This document shows, piece by piece, positions 14,140 through 27,457 of a stretch of DNA of 64,000 nucleotides. Source of the DNA: Schizochytrium sp. TIO01 (taxonomy: Eukaryota; Sar; Bigyra; Thraustochytrida; Thraustochytriidae). The DNA lies in assembly GCA_004764695.1 (NCBI GenBank), contig SMSO01000034.1, positions 2,984,501 through 3,048,500 on the forward strand, given 5' to 3'. The position numbers and the translations under genes are program-made. The notes beneath the pieces were generated by a model that was not told where the DNA came from, did not search any database, and saw nothing but the letters and a program-made list of their open reading frames with translations. How positions within the stretch are numbered: position 1 is the stretch's first letter; each line of letters opens with the position of its first letter.

Positions 14140-14173
14140 AACCAAAACCAAAACCAAAACCAAAACCAAAACC
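14140..14173. repeat. (AAAACC)n hexanucleotide repeat upstream of POT copy 2
   Basis: Five perfect AAAACC units preceded by AACC lie about 70 bp before the ATG at 14245, so they are likely in the 5' leader or core promoter of the second transporter. The first copy has no such repeat. Confidence 0.85.
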
Positions 14174-14244
14174 GTAACTTGCAAGTAGTGAAGAGACTTA
14201 GTCTGGAACACAGATTGTGAACGAAAGAACTCGAAAGCAAGAGG

Positions 14245-15987
14245 ATGATCAAGCAAGAAGATGATAAAACCCTCGAGAGGGTTGATCCTCAGCCACAAAA
14301 TGAAGAAGTTGGCCCATTAGATGCGGCAGTGTCACCAGAAAATAACCTTCCGGATGATATTTCTTCTGAAGAACAGTTGAGCGTTGTACCAGCGGTTTAT
14401 CTCTCAGGTGACCCCAAACGTCCTCTTCTTTCTGTCGATGCAGCCGGCAACAGCTACACTCATGTTTTGAAGCCTATGCGGAGCTGTGTGATGCTTATTT
14501 TGATGATGGAGCTTCTTGAGCGCCTTTCGTACTACGGAATCAACTTTACTCAAACAGCATATTTGACGGGAAGCTATGGCGATTGGAGCCCCCAACTTGA
14601 CTCAGTTACAGCAAGCTCGTGGACACTGACTGCCACTGCTATTGCATATTCAGTTCCCTTTCTTGGAGCCATTATTTCAGATGGCTTCATCGGCAACTAC
14701 TATACCATTATTTTCTTCACCAGCTGTGTGTACATTCCTGGTTTATTGCTGATCGCGCTTTGCACGAAGGAAAGTATTTGGCACAGTGAGGTGTACCCCC
14801 AGAAAGTTCTTGCAGCAGCATTACTGGGCCTCTATGCTGCTGGTGCCGGTGGTATCAAGGCTTGTGTCAATGTGATGGGCGCACAGCAGTATCACCCACT
14901 CTTACAGAAATCTCTCATCTCGGACTACTATGTCAACTTTTACATGTTTATCAACATCGGTGCTATCGTTGGAGGTATCGTCATCCCGCTGGTTATTCAA
15001 GTTAACGCATTTGGAGCTTACATTATCCCCCCATGCTGCCTATTCTTAGGCCTCTGTGCATTCGTGCTTGGAACTCCCCGGTATATCCGCATGAAACCTC
15101 AGGGTTCTGACATTTTGGAGTCCTTGAAGGCTACTGCTGTAGCATGCACACATTGTCCGCCAAACATTGAAAAGGTTAAAGCTAGCAATGGAGGTGCCTT
15201 TGACGATGTCTTCATCGAAAAGGTCAAAATTATCTTTCGCCTTATTTTGATTCAGCTCGCTATTATTCCCTTCAATATGGCCTACGGACAAATGGCTAGT
15301 GTTTTTGTTGTCCAGGGTGAGGTCATGCAGAATGCAGGCATGATTGATGCATCTTGGATGCAAAATTTTGATGCGTTTTCCGTTTTGTTTAATGGTTTCA
15401 TTGTTTCTCGATTTCTCTACCCTTTTCTAGAGCGTAAAGGAATCCATTTGCACATGACTACCAAATTTGCAATCGGAACTTTTTGTGGTGCTCTTGCAAT
15501 TCTTTCAGATGTTATTATCGATTATATGATCCATAAGCACTATGAGGAAACCGGCGAGCCCCTCAGTATTATGTGGCAAATCTTCCCTTACTTCTTTATT
15601 GGCGCCGGAGAGATTTTTGCAGAGTCATCCGCCTACGATGCAACTTTTCAAATCAGTCCCGACGGTCTCAAAGCCTTTGGCTCTGCCCTCAACCTTTTCA
15701 TGATTGGTGCTGTGCCAAACTTCATTTCTGAGGCAATTCTCAATGCTTGTGAAGGTTGGTTCACTAATGATGCCGGCAACGCCACAATTGACACAGTCGA
15801 AACATATGTTCAAGCGAAGGTTTACAACTACCTATGGGTTTTGTTTGGCATTGCAATGTTTGGCACACTCGGCAACTTGGTACCTTGGTTTAAGCAGTAC
15901 TACTCCACGACGGAGGAAATGGCAAACGACCTCGTTCGCAAAGGGCGCCTTGATGAAAAGGAAAAGACTGCTGTTTCCGAGGTGTAA
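14245..15987 (+). CDS. Proton-coupled oligopeptide transporter (POT/PTR, SLC15 family), copy 2
   Basis: A 580-residue paralogue of the protein at 8166, on the same strand. From the motif VDAAGN(E/S)Y to near the C-terminus most residues are identical, including the ExxER motif (E89-R93) in ELLERLSYYG, the GAIISDGF and FYMFINIGAIVG signatures, and the EIFAESSAYDATF helix. Differences concentrate in the first 45 residues, the loop near EGWFTNDAGNATIDT and the last 15 residues. Synonymous positions differ heavily: this copy uses many A- and T-ending codons where copy 1 uses C. The same import role is expected, probably at lower or differently regulated expression. The start ATG at 14245 gives a hydrophilic N-terminus like that of copy 1. 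It is a single exon with no disruption, so both copies look functional. Confidence 0.92.
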   Translation: MIKQEDDKTLERVDPQPQNEEVGPLDAAVSPENNLPDDISSEEQLSVVPAVYLSGDPKRPLLSVDAAGNSYTHVLKPMRSCVMLILMMELLERLSYYGINFTQTAYLTGSYGDWSPQLDSVTASSWTLTATAIAYSVPFLGAIISDGFIGNYYTIIFFTSCVYIPGLLLIALCTKESIWHSEVYPQKVLAAALLGLYAAGAGGIKACVNVMGAQQYHPLLQKSLISDYYVNFYMFINIGAIVGGIVIPLVIQVNAFGAYIIPPCCLFLGLCAFVLGTPRYIRMKPQGSDILESLKATAVACTHCPPNIEKVKASNGGAFDDVFIEKVKIIFRLILIQLAIIPFNMAYGQMASVFVVQGEVMQNAGMIDASWMQNFDAFSVLFNGFIVSRFLYPFLERKGIHLHMTTKFAIGTFCGALAILSDVIIDYMIHKHYEETGEPLSIMWQIFPYFFIGAGEIFAESSAYDATFQISPDGLKAFGSALNLFMIGAVPNFISEAILNACEGWFTNDAGNATIDTVETYVQAKVYNYLWVLFGIAMFGTLGNLVPWFKQYYSTTEEMANDLVRKGRLDEKEKTAVSEV

Positions 15988-18900
15988 ATCAGTGATACCC
16001 TACAGAAAAAAACAAGGTCAATTCATAGCTTGCATAGACGTATAAACTAAAACTTAAGAAGTAATCATGCTCAACTCAATCGTACATATTACTTGTTTGC
16101 TTATTAGCAAAAAGGAGAACGAAACTTTACACTATATTTGCAACACAATGCCAAACACTCCACGACTTACTTGAGATCTTGATAATCTTTGGCGACTTGC
16201 CTATTTCAAAGAGAGATGGATTAATGTCAATGCTGCGATTTCCAAAGGAAGGAACGTCCTGGAAAAACGCTGACTTGAGTCTGTAATACCCTTATGGAAG
16301 CCCTAAGGTACGAAGTAACAAGTAACATAAATGGACTCCTATGCCGAATTAAATCAATTGCAACTTATACTGTGAAAGAAGAACTCTCATGATATGCTTA
16401 ATATAGTTGAAGAAGTCTTCGTTAAAAGAATTATTATAGCGATGCGAATCAATACAACGTAGTGACACTCGATTCTAACGCATGCCTAGAGATCATCAGG
16501 AATTACACCCAACTCTCTCAAAATCTTCAGTTTATGCCAGGGGTTTAGGTAACCTGGTCTCAATCATCAGTCAATCTTCAGCAAACACTGAATTAGCTTT
16601 CTAAAGGGTGTTTACATTTTGGATAGTAAATTTCCCTGACAGTCTTTATGGAATCCTTAGTACAGTGTTTTTTTGCCATCCTAACTCTCTTGGACAGTGC
16701 ATACCATTGATATTCATACAAGAGATTAGATTGCTATATTTAAGATGCTTTTTTGTCGAACGAGGCGTCCTTGCTTAATATATCTGAGCTTTCAAAACCG
16801 AATGTTTTTTCAAAACATGGGCAGCTTTTCTCATTTTGTGGTTCTGGAAACCCCAGAGAAGACCTGGACTTACTGCAGGACTGCATGCTAAAAATTAGGC
16901 AGAGTGCTTGCTATTGGCGTGTTAAGGTGAGTAAGTATTCAAAGAGAAGGGTTTGCCTGAAAATTAAATTGAATGTTGTTATTAGACATTAATCTTGACA
17001 AATTATTTTTGTTTCAACAAAGAAATATATTACTCCTCGGTGTCTTTCATATACCTGTTTGCAGCACATGAAGTTCTGAACGACATACATAAGAGAAAAT
17101 TGAGATACCAGTTCACCAATTTTCGCGGACTTTAAACTAAAGTAAATGTGCCAAAAATCAGCTTGACGTTGAACTGTCGGGTAGTATTGCATCATCATGA
17201 GCAACGTACCACACGTCATCAAAATGAGTTTCTTAAGTTTAAGAATATATTCACTAACATAAATCCTTGCGCTTCATGTGAAAGTTATTGTAAAATTGAT
17301 GTTTACTTGCGCTGTGATATCATGTCTATCTATCTATTATTTTACCTTCACTTACACTTGCCAAAGCATTCTTCCAATAAGTACTTTTTTTCCTCTCAAA
17401 TTCCTGCTTCTTCCTGCGGTCGGTTCAAGAGCTTGGAAAAATTGCGATTAAATAGTTTAAAAGTTACTTGCGTAAGAGGAGCGGAGGACAGAGCCTAAAA
17501 GTGGCCAAATATCTCAAGGCCGATAGTTTTGGGGAATCTAAATTTCTTGGCGCAATCTGTCGCTTCTACGAGGTGCGTGCGAATCATGCGACCATATGGG
17601 ATACTCGTTTTCTGTAAATTGCATCGCTTTAAGAGTTTACTATATCAGTAAATATGAGGACAAGATATTATGTCTCCCAGCTACATTTACTTATTATTAT
17701 GCTTTGAGTCGACGGACAGGAGGCTTCTTCGAAATAGAGAATTAGTTTGTGTAGGAACCAGTTAAAGAGGGACACTCGAATTGCATGCGCTGCATGCCTG
17801 GAACTGCACGCAGACCAGCTCGGGAGACGGGTTCAAACAACCGGCTCGTCATTCTACCTGAAAGATGGGTCTACTACCTGCACATCTCACGCACTCACAA
17901 TACATTCCTCTCCCCAGGACAGCTTAAGTTTTAGGGTGTTTGGATCTTTATATAACGAAACCATTCTTGAACTTTATTAGTATTTGTTTGGTCACTAACA
18001 AAAAACACACAAACATTGGTGCTTCCTCTCAAAATAAGCGGGTTTACTGGTTTTCTCCACACAGGCATACCTACGATTCGTTTTGAGGAGTGATCAACTT
18101 TAAGCAGAGCCAAACCTAATGCTCCCCTTGATTTCAATTTAGCTTGGTTTTACCTTTCTAGTTTGGACTGCCCTTTCCAAACAACACATCCTTGCCTTTC
18201 AAGATGCTAGCCATGAAGGGACAGTGTTGGGGAGCAAGTGAAACACGCAATCTGTGCTATGTATTGTACAGCCTTGCGTCGCAAAGAGAAAGCGAGCCTC
18301 TCTATCAAAATCAACCAACGTTATTTCCATGAAAACTAAATTTAATTCCATATGACTGGTAAATTTTAACATTGGGGATCACCAACGAATCACAGTAACT
18401 CAAAAGCATGAATGAGTCCAATCAAACCAAAAAGGTGACAGCTTCGGTTGATCAATTGTAGGCTACTCAATAAACTTCTATTCTTGTAAAGAAGAAGGAA
18501 AGGGCACAGGGTACCTTCTAAACCTTTTTGTTCCTGATACTAAAGGGAGTAGGTACCTACGGATATCTTGGTTTTCCAATAACAAATTACGACTGCTTTA
18601 AACAAAAACAAAAACAAAAGTCTTACGCACTGAGTTCAAACACTTATTTTTCTGACGGTGTCCTCCGATTGGGCTCAGATATATCTAGATGGCAATATTA
18701 TAGACTTCCGATAAGTCGCCTGCGCATATATCTTAGCTGCAAAGGCAAGCCTCCCTTCTGCTTGCAATTGTCCTCATTTGGTCATCTGGACCTCAAAAAG
18801 AGTGCATTCCTTGTATTTTTCCTGCACGTGCAACGTGGTACAAACGACTCTTTCATTTTAATAACTCGAAACAAACACCTTTTTAAAAATCACAATGGTG

Positions 18901-21463
18901 CTACATTCAGTCTTTCTGTAATGTAGTAATAAGTCTGAGCTGGAATTGTCGAGCTGTTTGATAAAGAAGGACCTGTCTAGTGACCCGACTTCAACAGAAG
19001 CACCAGCTTCAGAAGCTCACGATACTCGCTGAGCTTATTTACCCCAATGTTGAAAGTTCGTTAGCAAGTTTGGAGCTTGCTCTCTTGCTAGCTCACTTCT
19101 GTTTTCACTCTGAGTGTAATAGGCCCATGCTACGAGTTGTGCAGCGCCAGCTCTTTTGGGTCATATGTTTGCAAACTTACCCTTTAAACCCAGCTGGGCT
19201 GTAACTCACAACAAACTTGGATGAAAGAGGGCAAGGCCAACTCTAGGCAGCTAGCTTTGGACGCAAATCCAAGCAGCCTGGGTTAAACACGTAAGAAGGA
19301 ATGAGTTTGACTGCTTACACTTGCATTTCGTTTGTCGTCCTGTTTGGCATAATCCCTCGCTCACTCCTTTTCAGTCTTTCAAGTAGGTGATAGTTAGCAG
19401 CTGAGTCATTTTCTGGGGTAGGTTGTCCACTTGAGAAGGCCTGTCTCACAAGTTTCCAAAAGCTCTCAGAACTATTTACATGTTTCAGAAGAGTTTGCAA
19501 ACGAGGCTCGAGGCTATCAGTGCCGATTGCTTTGGCTCACGTTTTGGCACTTGTCGTGGGAGCCTGATAATATATGGCTTTTCAAGAGTTTTACGATCTA
19601 TAACTTTTTCTTAATTCGAAAAAGGAAAGAAGGTTTTGGAATATTGTAAAAGTGCTGTTTGAGTGATTTTCGAACAACGCTGAGTCGGTGTTTGTAGTAG
19701 GTATTATCTACAACTACAGTGTTTCCTCCGCCCTGAAATGGATTTAGACTTCTCTACTGCTAGACCTGGTTACCGATGTCCAATTAAGACGAGTTGGTCA
19801 ATCATAATCGAGCTTTCGTAATTAAAATAATAATGATCTTTTTACTAATTAAATTTTTTAATAAGATACATACATATGAAATCAAATCATGTTTTCATGG
19901 CTCTCCGAATATGATGTGACTCCAGAAATGAAAACTATAAAAAACTACAGCTTCCTTGAAAACGTGGTAGCTCTTGCGTTGGAAACTCAAGCGATCACCG
20001 CCATGCCGCCTCATGCTCAATACGATCATCATCATAGCCATCATCATAGGTGTGCGTAAACACAATCATCTCAAGAAAATAGCCACATGCCTGCAGATTT
20101 TGGTTCTCTTCTGATGCTGTTGTTGCCACCCTTTCCACAGGTTCTCTATAATCGTCAACCATGGCGGCATCACAATCAAAATCGCAAACCTGGAGGCACC
20201 AGTGGGTGATTGCTTGAAGATTCTTGGGCGTGAAGACCAATAAAAAACGCACTCGATCTCGGCCAAGGGACACGCGAGCGAGCGAGCGAGCGAGGGTGTG
20301 GCATGGTGATCATGATGGTTGGCAGAGCTTGTCCGAGGTGCTTTCTGAGCGAGTGAGTGGGCGAGGTAGGCACATCTCGCGAACTCTGGAGAAATTTTCT
20401 CTCGACCTAGAGATCGTGTGGACCTGGAATCTCAGCACTTGGCTTTTTTGGCGTTGTAGTTGGGGATCCTGGCTTCCTTCTTGGACTTCCATTAAACGGC
20501 CTTTGTTGCTGCTGCATTGGCAAATGACTCGAGCGAGCTTGGTTCATCTCGGAGAGGGCAATTAATTCCGGAAACGATTCGTCGAAAATGCTGCGCGAGA
20601 CTTCTTCAAACGTCGAGGTTGAATCATTCCATTCCGACTCTTCGAGCAAACTTTTCAACGCTATAAAGACGGCCATCTTAAACGATATATCGATACTGCG
20701 TATGTCTCGTGAGAAGGCTCGTGGAAGGTCTGCACGTGCTTACCAGATTCACACTCCTTTGCATGCAATATAACAAGAGCTTGTTTGCTCTTCTATTGAA
20801 AGAGTGCTTCACGGTGATGGTAGTAGAGTATGGAAGAAAAAAATAGACAACCTAAAGCTTTATCCGCCTATCGTCAAACCAAATGCCTACAACAAACTTG
20901 TTGAAGGGATGTTCGTGCTACCTATTTCAAGATAAATTCTTTGAATGTTGCTGATGTTGAACCAAAGCTGATCATCGATTGCTCTTTGGAGCATTTCAGT
21001 ACCCAGGTGTCTTCTGTTTATGAAACTAGTAAAAAAGGAGGCTCCTTACTTGCTTTGTTAGAAAGCATGCTCCCTCCGCAAATTCACAGCGGCGATAGCA
21101 TTGCCAATAGTTTTTCTATAAAGGAAAGGCAACGCACAACTTCTGACCGTGTAAAGATCTACTTTAGGACCTCAGGCTGCTCATGAAGATGATGGATGCT
21201 GCGATTAAGACATAGTTTGGTCGACAATTGGATGGTTGAGGGCGGAGCAAATAGATTTGGATCGATTGAGGAAAAGCTCATCACCTACTAAGTCTGTCTT
21301 AGCATGAACTACTGAAGTACTTATTTTAATTCCCTTCAGCGTTTCGTAGTTTGCCCCGACCGACGAGATGAATGGACGCGACGAATGGCGCTGCATTCGA
21401 ACGGGCCTGTGGCGGTAAAAATTTTGCGATGACCCATCTCAGCACTCTCCTGAAGTTGTTTGT

Positions 21464-21515
21464 TAGTCAGTCAGTCAATCAATCAATCAATCAATCAATC
21501 AAACAAACAAACAAA
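21464..21515. repeat. Compound tetranucleotide repeat (AGTC/TCAA/AAAC)
   Basis: Short runs of AGTC, then TCAA, then AAAC follow one another without a break. It contains the same TCAA motif as the very long array at the right end of the window. Confidence 0.85.
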
Positions 21516-24500
21516 TTTGAGATAGTACCCAACCGCTCACCTTGGCCTAGTTTGTTACTTCAACGATTGCAATTTCTCACTCGCGGGAAAACCTCTTTTG
21601 ATGTGCTGCGCATGACGACCCGATCTTTGAAACAGAGAAGCAGACAGCGTTGAGCACCATTCATAACATGCATGAGCTGCAAGCTACTGCTGCTTGCGTG
21701 AAAATGGCCCAGCCTTTGCGCAATAATCAATCATAAACGAAGGCTCAGGCTGCACTACTTGTTTTTCTGTTTTTGTTTCTTTGCAAACCAACGAAGGTTT
21801 TTGTAAAATTCTAAATGACTCGCAACTCTTCTTATGCGCGACCGAGAGGATCTTCATGGTAACATTTTACTGCTTGACAACTTGAGAAGATCCACGACAA
21901 GCCACGTGGCCTATCCCATTTTATCTGAGTAATATTCGTTAATAGCGTAAGCTAATACGAGTGGCTGCATAGATACGGAGACCATTTGACGGCACATGCT
22001 GAGGGTGGATTGGTGCCTGAGATTTGCTTGCAGCGGTGCCTCCGAAGAAGCGAGCTGTGGCATATTACTCTCTGCCATCGAGATACGACCTCGGTAGAGC
22101 GTTGTTTAGATTGTTAGGGTTTGGCTGTAATAGGGTGTTCAATGCTGAGGCTGATGGACTGGCCAGAAGTCGGGCCAAACTAAAGTTGGAATATAACGAA
22201 GAGCGTGGGCACACCAGCATATTCACTATGATTGTAGTTCATTTTACTAGGTATAGCCATATATAGTAGTGCTGCCAATTGTGTATCATCAAATAAAAAA
22301 CTATGAATGTATGAGTTTGCGTGGCGGGAAATTGCCCTGATTTAATCCTATACAGTAAGAACTCTAATAATATTAGTCAGACTAGATGCGTTCATTGCAG
22401 ATGGTCACGTGAAGAAGAAACTTCTGCTATTCAAGTTATACAAACAGAAAAATAAAAAACTGTAGGCCTTGAATTGTGAAATTCAGCTACAGCTTTAAGT
22501 TGTAAGATATCGCATTCAATCGAGAATAAAGACCTATAACTAGACTATCAATCTACGGCCGTGAGTGTGGCAGCGCAGCACATTTTTCATATGTATTCCC
22601 CGATGCAAAAACTTTGAGATATTTAGGAGTCGGTGGTTCGGTCTCTAGAGAACGACCAAATTGAGTAGCTCACCATCAGAGTCCTTTTAAGTTCCCTCAA
22701 AAATTGGATATGAGTGGTTGCAAATTCTCCATGACACATGGTTTCTGCAGCTAAAGAACAATCACGCTCAATGAGTAAACGAGCGAGTGGTAATTTATAG
22801 GTGCGATATCTCACCAGAGCAATCAATCCCATTTTGCCTATGGTTACTCCTTATTCTCAAGAACATTGAATTTACGACAAATACTTAAAAAAGAAAACAC
22901 CAAAATTCGTACTTGGTGCCGTAGCGTTTAAGCATTTGTAATGGTGTCAATCTTTCCTGCGGAACTGAGTCATGATTCCAAAACCAATCAACTAGTATCC
23001 AAGTTGCTGTTGAATCCTGCTCTGTTTTTTTTTTAAATTTTGAAACTCAGGGCCTATAGTTGTTTCTAACGTGGGCCTCAAGATAATAGATGGGACGAAG
23101 TAGTTGGTAGAGGCCCTTTCAAAATACTCTGATTAACACACACCAAGTTTCGAGCTGACTTTGATCGGAACTTTCGAATCGAATTGATTTCTTTTTATTG
23201 AAATTTGATTAACCGTAAGAAACGCAATTTGAAGATTCTTTCCCAAAAAAGAGGATGCTATGGATGGGTTGGAGATGCGTCATCGTGAATAAGCGTCTGA
23301 TCGTCAAGCTAATAATAGTAGAGGCGTTATCTGTCACTCTAGAAGGAGAGCAAATGTTAACTTGATAGGCTCAGGTATTGATAAGCTAAAAATGTCAACG
23401 AATCGTGATAATGCTTTGAATTAATGATAAGACCGAGTTTTCACCCCCTGAATCTGCTTCCGAGTACCATCGCTCTGAATGGTCAGAGGTAGTAGGTACG
23501 ACTACTTTACTTACTCGCGTTTTCGTGGGTAGAAACTCTGCACACGCGCAAAGGGTGCAACGCGTGGCTGTCATCCTTTTAAGAAAAACAATATCGAAAT
23601 GTGCGGCTATACGTGAACAAAACTTACATCAACTATTGTTAGGCCTAAAAGGTAGTAGATAGGAAGTCAAATTGCATCCCCCATTAATTCGCAATCGATC
23701 TTGAGAGTTCCGATTGCTCTTAGATTTTCTCCTCCTCAGAAGTCGGGCTAGTAAAGGAATCTTGACATCGTTTGCACACCAGCTTGAATTAAAATTTCCT
23801 ATCCTGTCAAGGCCTGTCTCAGCGAAATGTATCTTCCGAAGAAATTGAATATCTCAAGTTGTAACTGGGTACTAGTCTAGAGTAAATTCATTTTAGGATG
23901 CTTGCTAGCTAGACTTTGGCACTAGGGCAAAAGGATGTTATGCTACTCATGTAAAAGCAAAAGTCGAAGAACGCTTGACGATGCAATCAAGAAAGCTCGC
24001 TACCTCGTACTATGGTATTTTAGAAGGGATAAACAAAAAAACACTTGTACTTGGCCCTAGCAATTCAGGTCTCGATGATGGTCGCTCTCTCTCCCGTGTG
24101 GTGCACACCTCTACTCAATCGTACAGGTAGTAATAAACAATAAATATATACATTGTACCACTAGGAGTCAAACTAACAGACCCTGAGTCAGTCAAAGCCA
24201 AGATCCCCCTTGGGAAAAGAAGGGTGGGTGGCAAATATATGTTGTCATGAACCATCACGATTTATTAGAGCTGATGATATCGGTGGACTGGCCTCGAAGG
24301 CGTTGCGCCAGTGCTTATGCCTTTATGTTGAGTAAAAGTGAAGCCAAATTTTAGCTAGAGGAATATCTCGGAACCAAGCGAAGAAAGTAAGGAAACACGG
24401 AAATGGCCGCAAACTGTTTATGTGAGCAAGCATCTAGTGCTTCCATAGAGTTTCCTGTATGGTACCATTTCTGCTGGAAAGAAAACAACAACAAAACAAA

Positions 24501-25373
24501 ATAGAAGGCTGTGCACGTGCGTGCCTCAGCGCAGCGAGGGAAAACAAAGAGAACGAAAGCAACAACGAAGTATATCGAGCAGCGAAGCTCGAAGTTCTTT
24601 GTGAAAAGCTCCAATTTGAACCTCGAGGCTCTTTGACGCAACTTGAGTTGGTCTTACAATAAATAAGTGCACGGGGTCGTTGCAAATTGGCGCACACCTT
24701 GTCTTCTCTCGTTTCTTTTCGCTGACTGAAAATTACTGCGGCTGTTGATATTTTGTTCTTCCTTTCGAGGTTTTCAACACACTCAGTACCAAAGAAAAAC
24801 ATCATAATGGTGCATTCAGGAAGGAACTCAATCGGCAATGATGAGTCGATGATCGTCAGCTGTGATCCGAATCGACTGGAGCTGCAGAAGCTAGAAGGCT
24901 AGTTTCCCCTCCTCCGCTTCTGTTGTTCTACCTTTGTTCTACCTTTCACCATCTTCTTTACGAGTTTCAAGAAAAGCTGACCAAATTTATGAATAAAATG
25001 ATAAAACCCAGCAAATGTAAACTCGTCAACGAACCGGAATGAAACGCCAAATACCCCGTATCCAAAAGCAGCTCCCGCGTGGCCTTCGCCACCCCACCAC
25101 CGCGGTCGTCCTCGTCGTCGTCGATGCTCTCCGCTCTCCGCTCTGCGTCGCCTGCTACTTATGATTTCGATTTTGACTTTGACTTTGGTTTCTTGGCATC
25201 ATGATGCAAATCATAAAAGACACTTTTTCATAACAGAAGTTGCGAAGATTGTGCACGTGAATGCGAGACGAACTCAAGAGAGGAAGAGACGAGCCTCGTG
25301 CAGAGCGAGTGAGTGCACATCGGCGACGCCGCGATGCAACAGCGTGGATCGTGGGCGGGCACCACGCATTTAA

Positions 25374-25516
25374 GCAAGCGAGTGAGCGAGTGAGTGAACA
25401 AGTGAGTGAACAAGTGAGTGAACAAGTGAGTGAGTGAGAGAGTGAGTGAGTGAGGTGGAGCAAGTGAGTGAATGAGTGAGTGAGTGAGTGAGTGAGTGAG
25501 AGAGTGAGTGAGTGAG
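25374..25516. repeat. (GAGT)-rich repeat with AAGTGAGTGAAC units
   Basis: About 140 bp built from GAGT units and GAGC variants, including repeated 12-bp units ending in GAAC. Open frames across it are only translations of the repeat. Confidence 0.85.
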
Positions 25517-27401
25517 TACTATGCGATGGCCAAAGAAACAGTCTTTTCTTTCACCTATTGTTGTTATTGTTTAGTGTTTTGTTATATTCGCAGTGTTAGT
25601 TTGGTACAAAATGTATTTTTTAAGTGCCTAACTAGGCGGGAATAGGGCTATTCAGATGGGGTATTATATATATATATGTATGTATTTTTTTACTTGAAAT
25701 GGGGAGATATGTAGAACTGGGGTAAGAGAAGAATTGATCAGGACTGCTTCGACTTGAAGTATAAAGATCCGAGCACGAGGACACCGGCGGTCGGAGACTC
25801 CTCGCGGCGATCGCCGCTTCACGACGATGGTCCTTTGCTTCAACTAACCAGCTCGGCAACTTTACGACACCACCCTGAGAGTCTTTTTTTATTTGTCAAA
25901 ATGTTAGGCACCGCTAACATATAGGCTATTTATTCTTTATCCACAAAGTTTGCAAAGTTTGCAAACGTTCATTCATTTACACAAAGCTCTATTCAAGTAC
26001 CTATCCGAGGAGCTCGTTGTGCACTACTGCTGCTTGAGAAGATACTCGAGTGCAACAACTTTCTGATCCAATTGTTTATAGGTGCTCGTTCCTAAGTTTG
26101 CTAGGATAGCACGATTCGGCAAGAACCTCGCAAATATTAGCTGATCAGAAATCCTGGGCTCACCAGGTTTGCTGCTCAAGTAGAGCCAAGCTTAGACTTC
26201 TCAGTGAGGACTTTGTATTTTGCAAAAGGTCGATCAAATGTAATAAACGAATCGCACTATGTTTCTGTGGTCTTTCCAATTTGGCTTCTAGTGCTCCTAG
26301 AAGGTGAGATTGAATTGGTCGGTCTAAAGGACTCAGCTATCATTAAACCGGGGGGTGATCCATTCTACATCCCGCCCACGACGGTCTGCTGCTGTTCGGC
26401 GAGCTCGAGTCTGGGCGATTGTGCAATTTAAGCGAGGCAGTCCCAGCTCCTTGGTTTAATTTAGGTGCTGCTGTTTATTTTGATGAAATGATGCAATCCA
26501 CGCACGCACATATATATGGATACTTACAAGCTAGTGCAGAAGACTTTCTTTCTGGCTTCGCTTTCGCTTTTCACAGCGCATGTTCTTCAAAGTCCCGCTC
26601 AAATGTGGATCTCGAGCCCCAGCGTTTTCACTTTCTATAAGAGCTCTCTTGCATGATGAATGATTGAAAAGCTTTTGGATTGAGAAAAATAAAATCTTAC
26701 TATTTTTTATTGTCATTTTCAAGTTATTCACTTAAAAACTTTTTTCTTTTTTTCTTTTTTTAAAATTGATTTTTAATTAATAATTGATTTATTGATGAAA
26801 AGAAAAGTAAGAAGGAAACCATTCAAGATTGAGATGTTAGCTGCTTGTCGCCCAAAGCTTCGCGAGGGGTAATAGAATTCATGGGCAGCGGCTGGGAAGA
26901 TGCCAGGTAACAAGCTGTTTCTGCAATAAAAGCTTCTGGTTTGATTATACATATTCTCAACGTAGCTATAGGAGACCAGGTAGAACAATACTATTTTTAC
27001 TTTACTTTTTGCGTCTCAAACTTTTACTTTAATTGATGCATAGTGCTATGTACGCGTTAGCTACTGCTAGTGCTGCAATCAACATTGATTACCTGTGTCA
27101 GAGTCTTGCACAGCAGCAGAAGGATGCCAGAAGGAGACCTTGCACCGGTGAAGCCGGGACTTGAAGGGACGCAGAGCTAGCTCTCCGCCGAACCATCCTT
27201 TGTCAGCTTCGTGGCTAGCAGGCAGCACCCTGAAAGGGCTGAAAGGCTAGCGGCAGCGCTCAAGGTCCCTCTCTCTCTCTCTCTCTTTCTCTTCCTCTCT
27301 CCCCCTCTCATTCTGTTGCATCCTCTCATTTTCTTTCCTTTGTTTTCTCACTCTGTGCACGCGCACAACAAACAGAGAAAATAAAACAGCAAGTGAGCAA
27401 G

Positions 27402-27457
27402 AGCAAACAGCAAACAGCAAACAGCAAACAGCAAACAGCAAATAGCAAACAGCAAAC
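27402..27457. repeat. (AGCAAAC)8 heptamer array
   Basis: Eight heptamers, one with a T substitution, lie about 300 bp upstream of the Mob start codon. The unit does not match known telomeric repeats. Confidence 0.88.

Larger units (their letters stand above)
9972..14244. other. Spacer between the two transporter copies
   Basis: No supported gene lies in these 4.3 kb. AT-rich blocks lie at about 11690-11880 and 12200-12370. A 12-bp coding-like minisatellite lies at 12672-12757 and a hexanucleotide repeat lies in the leader of the second transporter. Despite the tandem arrangement of the flanking genes I saw no obvious duplicated flank. Confidence 0.65.

Noticed and set aside
18528-18926. 132-codon open frame on the + strand
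   Set aside because: It starts from TTG and has no internal ATG except the last codon; no recognisable similarity.
27402-27457. Heptamer array considered as interstitial telomeric repeat
   Set aside because: AGCAAAC does not match the TTAGGG or TTTAGGG families in either orientation.
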